Positions 5,599 to 8,370 of a stretch of DNA of 8,370 nt are shown here, one piece after another. Position 1 is the stretch's first letter, and the number at the start of each line of letters is the position of its first letter. The DNA is from JAVKDP01 sp040222185. GTDB lineage: Bacteria > Bacteroidota > Rhodothermia > Balneolales > Balneolaceae. Location of the stretch: NCBI GenBank assembly GCA_040222185.1, contig JAVKDP010000005.1, positions 1 through 8,370 on the forward strand, read 5' to 3'. The notes under the pieces are model-generated. The model had not been told where the DNA came from and did no database searches. It saw only the letters and a program-made list of their open reading frames with translations. The translations under genes and the position numbers were made by a program.

Positions 5599-7335
5599 AT
5601 GAAGAAATTATTTTTTTTACTACTTCTTTTTCTGGCTGGTACCCTGAAAACGAATGCTCAGACTTTTGAGAATGGACTATCCTTATATGAGCAAGGTGAT
5701 TATGAGAGAGCTATAAGAATATTAGTTCAATCAAATGAGCCTGAAGCTGTACTATTTACTGGTAAAAGTTACTTCGCTTTAAACAATCATCTAAAAGCAG
5801 TAAGCTATTTAAACAAGATTACTTCTACAGATGAGATCGATATTTATCAAGAAGCGATTTTTACAAAAGCACTTGCTCTGTTTCAACTCGATAGGTTTTC
5901 CAGCTCTTTAGATTTATTAAAAGATCTAAGCCAACAAGCCCCTTCTACTTCTGTTACTCGTGAAGCTATTACTCTTTATGATCAGGTATTAGGATATCTA
6001 ACTGTGAAGCAGCGACGAGATGTTTTCATCTCCAGTAATAATGATGACGTTAGATTAGATGTTTTAGAGTCTTCGATAGGCTTTGTTGATTTCCATTCTG
6101 CAAACTCATTACTGGAAATCTTCAAAAATTCTGTAATTGAATATGACAGGCTTAAGATCAGTAGAATTGAAACTCTTTTAAGCGACTCTGTTACTTATTC
6201 TCAGAGATATAATCCTAATAGGGTAATTTCAGCTCCTAAAGGGATCTCATATAACCTTGGAGTATTACTTCCCGAATTTGACTTCGATACTCCTGAGTTT
6301 GAAATACCACAACACCTGTACTTTGGAATTCAGCTAGCGGTAGAACAGTTTAATGGTCAAAATGCTGATCAAAAGGTATTCATTACCTACAGAGATACGA
6401 ATAGTGAAGAGTTATCTCCTGAAACTATTGTAAACGATTTGGTTTGGAATCAGAACGTTGATGTAATTCTTGGCCCTCTTTTCTCGCAAGTTGCTGCTGA
6501 ATATGCTGAACTGGCTGAGCAATATGAGATTCCGATGCTCCTCCCTCTTGCGAATGCAGATAGTTTAGATTTGTATAATAACTTTGTATTTCAGCTAAAT
6601 CCCTCTTTTGAAACCCAAGGAAGACAGATGGCTAAGTATGCTGTCAATGTTTTAGGCTATGATACGCTGGGAGTTATTGCTGAGAGCAGGTCACTAGGTG
6701 CTCCTGCAGCACGTTCTTTCCGGCATGAAGTACAGCGCCTTGGCGGATTTATTGAATATTATTTTGAGGAAGATTTTGAAGCTGATGGATATGACATCAG
6801 AGACTATACTCAATTTTTTACCACTGATACACTTGATAGTGTTGCTATTGTAGAAGCTGTTTTCGCTCCATTTACCGGAACTATTGCACAAACCCTCATT
6901 GAGTCTCTGCTTACAGATCTTGAAGCAATGAGAAGTGAAGTCGCAATCCTGGGATCTGAAGAGTGGGCTAATGTAAATCTTGAAAATCGCAGACTCTCTG
7001 AAACTGAGCTGTACTATACACAATCCTTTAGTGTGGATACTTCGCTTACTTCGGATTCGGATTTTGCTTCATTGTTCAGATTGAGGTTCAATACCGACCC
7101 GAACCAGTTTGCTTATATTGGATTTGACGCAGCCAACACACTATTAATGGCACTTGATAAGGTAAAGAATCCGGCAAACCTGAGAGATGCTTTAAAGGAC
7201 TTAAACCCTTACAAAGGTTTGAGTATTGATATAAACTTTAACGGCTCACATGTAAACCAGGAAATCAAGGTGAAACGTATGCCTCGTGATTCTGATTTAG
7301 AAGAAGCTCTTGAAGAAGAGATCAAAGAGAATTAA
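5599..7335 (+). CDS. Secreted TPR plus type-1 periplasmic-binding-fold protein, LpoA-like
   Basis: Exported 578-residue protein. Residues 1-20 form a signal peptide (two Lys, a Leu/Phe core, cleavage probably after NA at 20). There is no lipobox Cys; I see no cysteine anywhere in the protein. Residues about 22-135 hold three TPR-like helical hairpins (for example LSLYEQGDYERAIRIL and SYFALNNHLKAVSYL). Residues about 216-560 resemble a type-1 periplasmic binding / branched-chain amino acid receptor fold: YNLGVLLPEF, then FGIQLAVEQFNG, DVILGPLFSQVAAEYAELAE and IPMLLPLANADS. The tail (564-578) is strongly acidic. TPR followed by this fold is the layout of LpoA, the outer-membrane activator of PBP1A, whereas LpoA is a lipoprotein. 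No ABC permease or ATPase gene lies nearby, which argues against a simple transporter receptor. Convergent mltG hints at a cell-wall role. The fold is fairly secure; the function is not. The start is chosen because it yields a complete signal peptide. Confidence 0.75.
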   Translation: MKKLFFLLLLFLAGTLKTNAQTFENGLSLYEQGDYERAIRILVQSNEPEAVLFTGKSYFALNNHLKAVSYLNKITSTDEIDIYQEAIFTKALALFQLDRFSSSLDLLKDLSQQAPSTSVTREAITLYDQVLGYLTVKQRRDVFISSNNDDVRLDVLESSIGFVDFHSANSLLEIFKNSVIEYDRLKISRIETLLSDSVTYSQRYNPNRVISAPKGISYNLGVLLPEFDFDTPEFEIPQHLYFGIQLAVEQFNGQNADQKVFITYRDTNSEELSPETIVNDLVWNQNVDVILGPLFSQVAAEYAELAEQYEIPMLLPLANADSLDLYNNFVFQLNPSFETQGRQMAKYAVNVLGYDTLGVIAESRSLGAPAARSFRHEVQRLGGFIEYYFEEDFEADGYDIRDYTQFFTTDTLDSVAIVEAVFAPFTGTIAQTLIESLLTDLEAMRSEVAILGSEEWANVNLENRRLSETELYYTQSFSVDTSLTSDSDFASLFRLRFNTDPNQFAYIGFDAANTLLMALDKVKNPANLRDALKDLNPYKGLSIDINFNGSHVNQEIKVKRMPRDSDLEEALEEEIKEN

Positions 7336-8370
7336 TCATTCAGAGATTCTTGTTCTCTCTGCCTCTTAATTCTGTATTGCTGCCTTAGCCATCTTCTCCA
7401 CTTTTCGCTTTCTACCTGGTGTTCTTCAAAAGTTCTGGTAAAGATGTGCCCACCTTCCGGGTTTGCAACCATGTATATGTAATCGTGTTCCACAGGGTAA
7501 ATTGTAGCTTCGATAGTTTTTAAGCTAGGGTTTGTAATTGGACCCGGAGGTAACCCCCTGTTTTGATAAGTATTATATGGATGATCTACCTTGTAATCTT
7601 CAAATAGCAGCCTTCTCCTTTCTCCCAATGCAAAGTTGACCGTTGGGTCAGCTTGCAACATCATTCGTTTGTTAAGTCTGTTCCAATATAATCCGCTTAT
7701 GGTTGGCTTCTCTTCATCGTTATAGGCTTCCCATTCTACAATTGAAGCCATAGCAAGAACCTGAGCGATTGAAAGTCCATCTTCTTCAACTACTTCTGAA
7801 TATTGCTTCTCGACTTTGTCATTAAACTCTCTTAGAACTCTACGAACTATCTCTTTACCACTTGACGTCCAATAAACCAGATAAGTCTCGGGAAGCATTC
7901 TACCAAATAGTTCATTCTTGCTCAAACCTACGTTATCGAGAAACAAGCTGTCATTAAATATATCCAGCATTTCATTTTCACTAACATCAACCTGATTGCT
8001 GACATTTTCAGCAAACTTCTCAATAGTAATGCCGGGTAGAATAGTCAATGGAACCGGGTCCTGTATACCCCTGGCAAGTTTGGAAAGAAGTACTTCAAAA
8101 GAATAATTACCGTTCAGGCTGTAACTGCCTTTCTGAAATGACCTCCAACCCTGGAGCCTGGCACTCCATTTTAGTTCGTCAGGATCAAAAGTAACATTCA
8201 GCTCTTCTAAAGAAGTTATAAGCCCCTCAATTGAAAGCGTACCCTGTATAGATAGTATGACTTCATTTTCTACTACCAACGCTTTATTTGAAGTGATTCT
8301 TAATTGCCTGGAAGAGAACACAACCAGGCAAACCACAATGGCGGAGAGTAATCCAAAAATGAGTTCAGAC
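7332..8370 (-). CDS. mltG: Endolytic murein transglycosylase MltG (N-terminus outside window)
   Basis: Membrane-anchored lytic transglycosylase (YceG family) that cuts nascent glycan strands and is proposed to terminate their synthesis. A GTG at 8334-8336 would give 334 residues, but the frame stays open to the window edge. The codons beyond it encode SELIFGLLSAI, which joins VVCLVVF to form a transmembrane helix, so the true start is further right. Numbering from that GTG, a LysM-like small subdomain lies at about 94-130 (TILPGITIEKFAENV). The catalytic glutamate is Glu201 in ASIVEWEA, corresponding to E. coli Glu218. Other signatures are LQADPTVNFALG (227-238), HPYNTYQNRGLPPGPITNPS (252-271) and YIYMVANPEGGHIFTRT (286-302). 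The C-terminal tail is rich in Arg and Gln. The gene converges on the LpoA-like gene, and the two stop codons share bases. Confidence 0.96.
   Translation of the reverse strand, partial: SELIFGLLSAIVVCLVVFSSRQLRITSNKALVVENEVILSIQGTLSIEGLITSLEELNVTFDPDELKWSARLQGWRSFQKGSYSLNGNYSFEVLLSKLARGIQDPVPLTILPGITIEKFAENVSNQVDVSENEMLDIFNDSLFLDNVGLSKNELFGRMLPETYLVYWTSSGKEIVRRVLREFNDKVEKQYSEVVEEDGLSIAQVLAMASIVEWEAYNDEEKPTISGLYWNRLNKRMMLQADPTVNFALGERRRLLFEDYKVDHPYNTYQNRGLPPGPITNPSLKTIEATIYPVEHDYIYMVANPEGGHIFTRTFEEHQVESEKWRRWLRQQYRIKRQREQESLND
8304..8331 (-). repeat. 8-bp perfect inverted repeat within mltG membrane-helix codons
   Basis: TTGCCTGG (8304-8311) and CCAGGCAA (8324-8331) are exact reverse complements separated by 12 bases. 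In the mltG transcript they would form an 8-bp, GC-containing stem close to the 5' end of the message. No T-run follows, so this is not an intrinsic terminator. It may slow translation or simply be chance. Confidence 0.55.

Noticed and set aside
5599..7335. Ordinary ABC-transporter amino acid receptor
   Set aside because: The fold is similar, but the N-terminal TPR region, the length and the absence of permease or ATPase genes fit poorly. It is kept as an alternative, not the main call.
7326..7358. Possible bidirectional terminator at the convergent junction (AGAGAA/TTCTCT with inner AATC/GATT)
   Set aside because: The pairing is interrupted by an uneven internal loop, the stem is weak and no clear T-run follows on either strand. 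A competing 5-bp pairing also exists.
8334..8336. GTG as the start of mltG
   Set aside because: It would cut the N-terminal transmembrane helix in half. The 11 upstream codons in the window continue the hydrophobic stretch, so the true start lies beyond the edge.

Overview
The window looks like a chromosomal housekeeping region from an AT-rich (about 40% GC by eye) Gram-negative bacterium of the Bacteroidota/Rhodothermota–Balneolota kind. The evidence for this is a candidate Bacteroidota-type promoter (TTG, then TATTTTTG), weak or absent Shine-Dalgarno sequences at most starts, a PGKGP-type elongation factor P, and protein styles typical of that group. A Balneola-like lineage is my best guess, by inference only. 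No mobile element, CRISPR array, tRNA or rRNA was seen.

Layout, left to right. (1) Positions 1-1123 (+) hold the 3' part of a sodium-coupled amino acid transporter of the NSS/SNF family (LeuT/MhsT-like); its start lies outside the window. (2) After a 64-base gap with a plausible promoter there is a tight same-strand cluster: efp (1188-1757), accB (1765-2229), accC (2239-3591), gcvH (3592-3972) and guaA (3991-5538). The gaps inside it are 7, 9, 0 and 18 bases, so it is very probably one operon. (3) After 60 bases comes a secreted 578-residue protein (5599-7335, +) with N-terminal TPR-like repeats and a type-1 periplasmic-binding-protein fold. This is the architecture of LpoA-type penicillin-binding-protein activators. 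(4) Convergent to it, and sharing its stop-codon bases, is mltG (7332-8370, -), a membrane-anchored endolytic murein transglycosylase whose N-terminus runs off the right edge.

The operon joins translation (EF-P), the first step of fatty acid synthesis (biotin carboxyl carrier plus biotin carboxylase), a lipoyl carrier of the glycine cleavage system, and the last step of GMP synthesis. AccB and GcvH are both swinging-arm carriers that need a covalent cofactor, and the lipoyl arm derives from octanoate made by fatty acid synthesis, so their proximity makes metabolic sense. The last two genes may be linked by a cell-wall theme: a candidate periplasmic regulator of peptidoglycan synthesis facing a glycan-strand terminase.

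I see no clear undescribed multi-gene system. The most unusual items are the LpoA-like protein beside mltG, the overlapping convergent stops, a PPD stalling motif within EF-P itself, and an 8-bp perfect inverted repeat in the membrane-helix codons of mltG.
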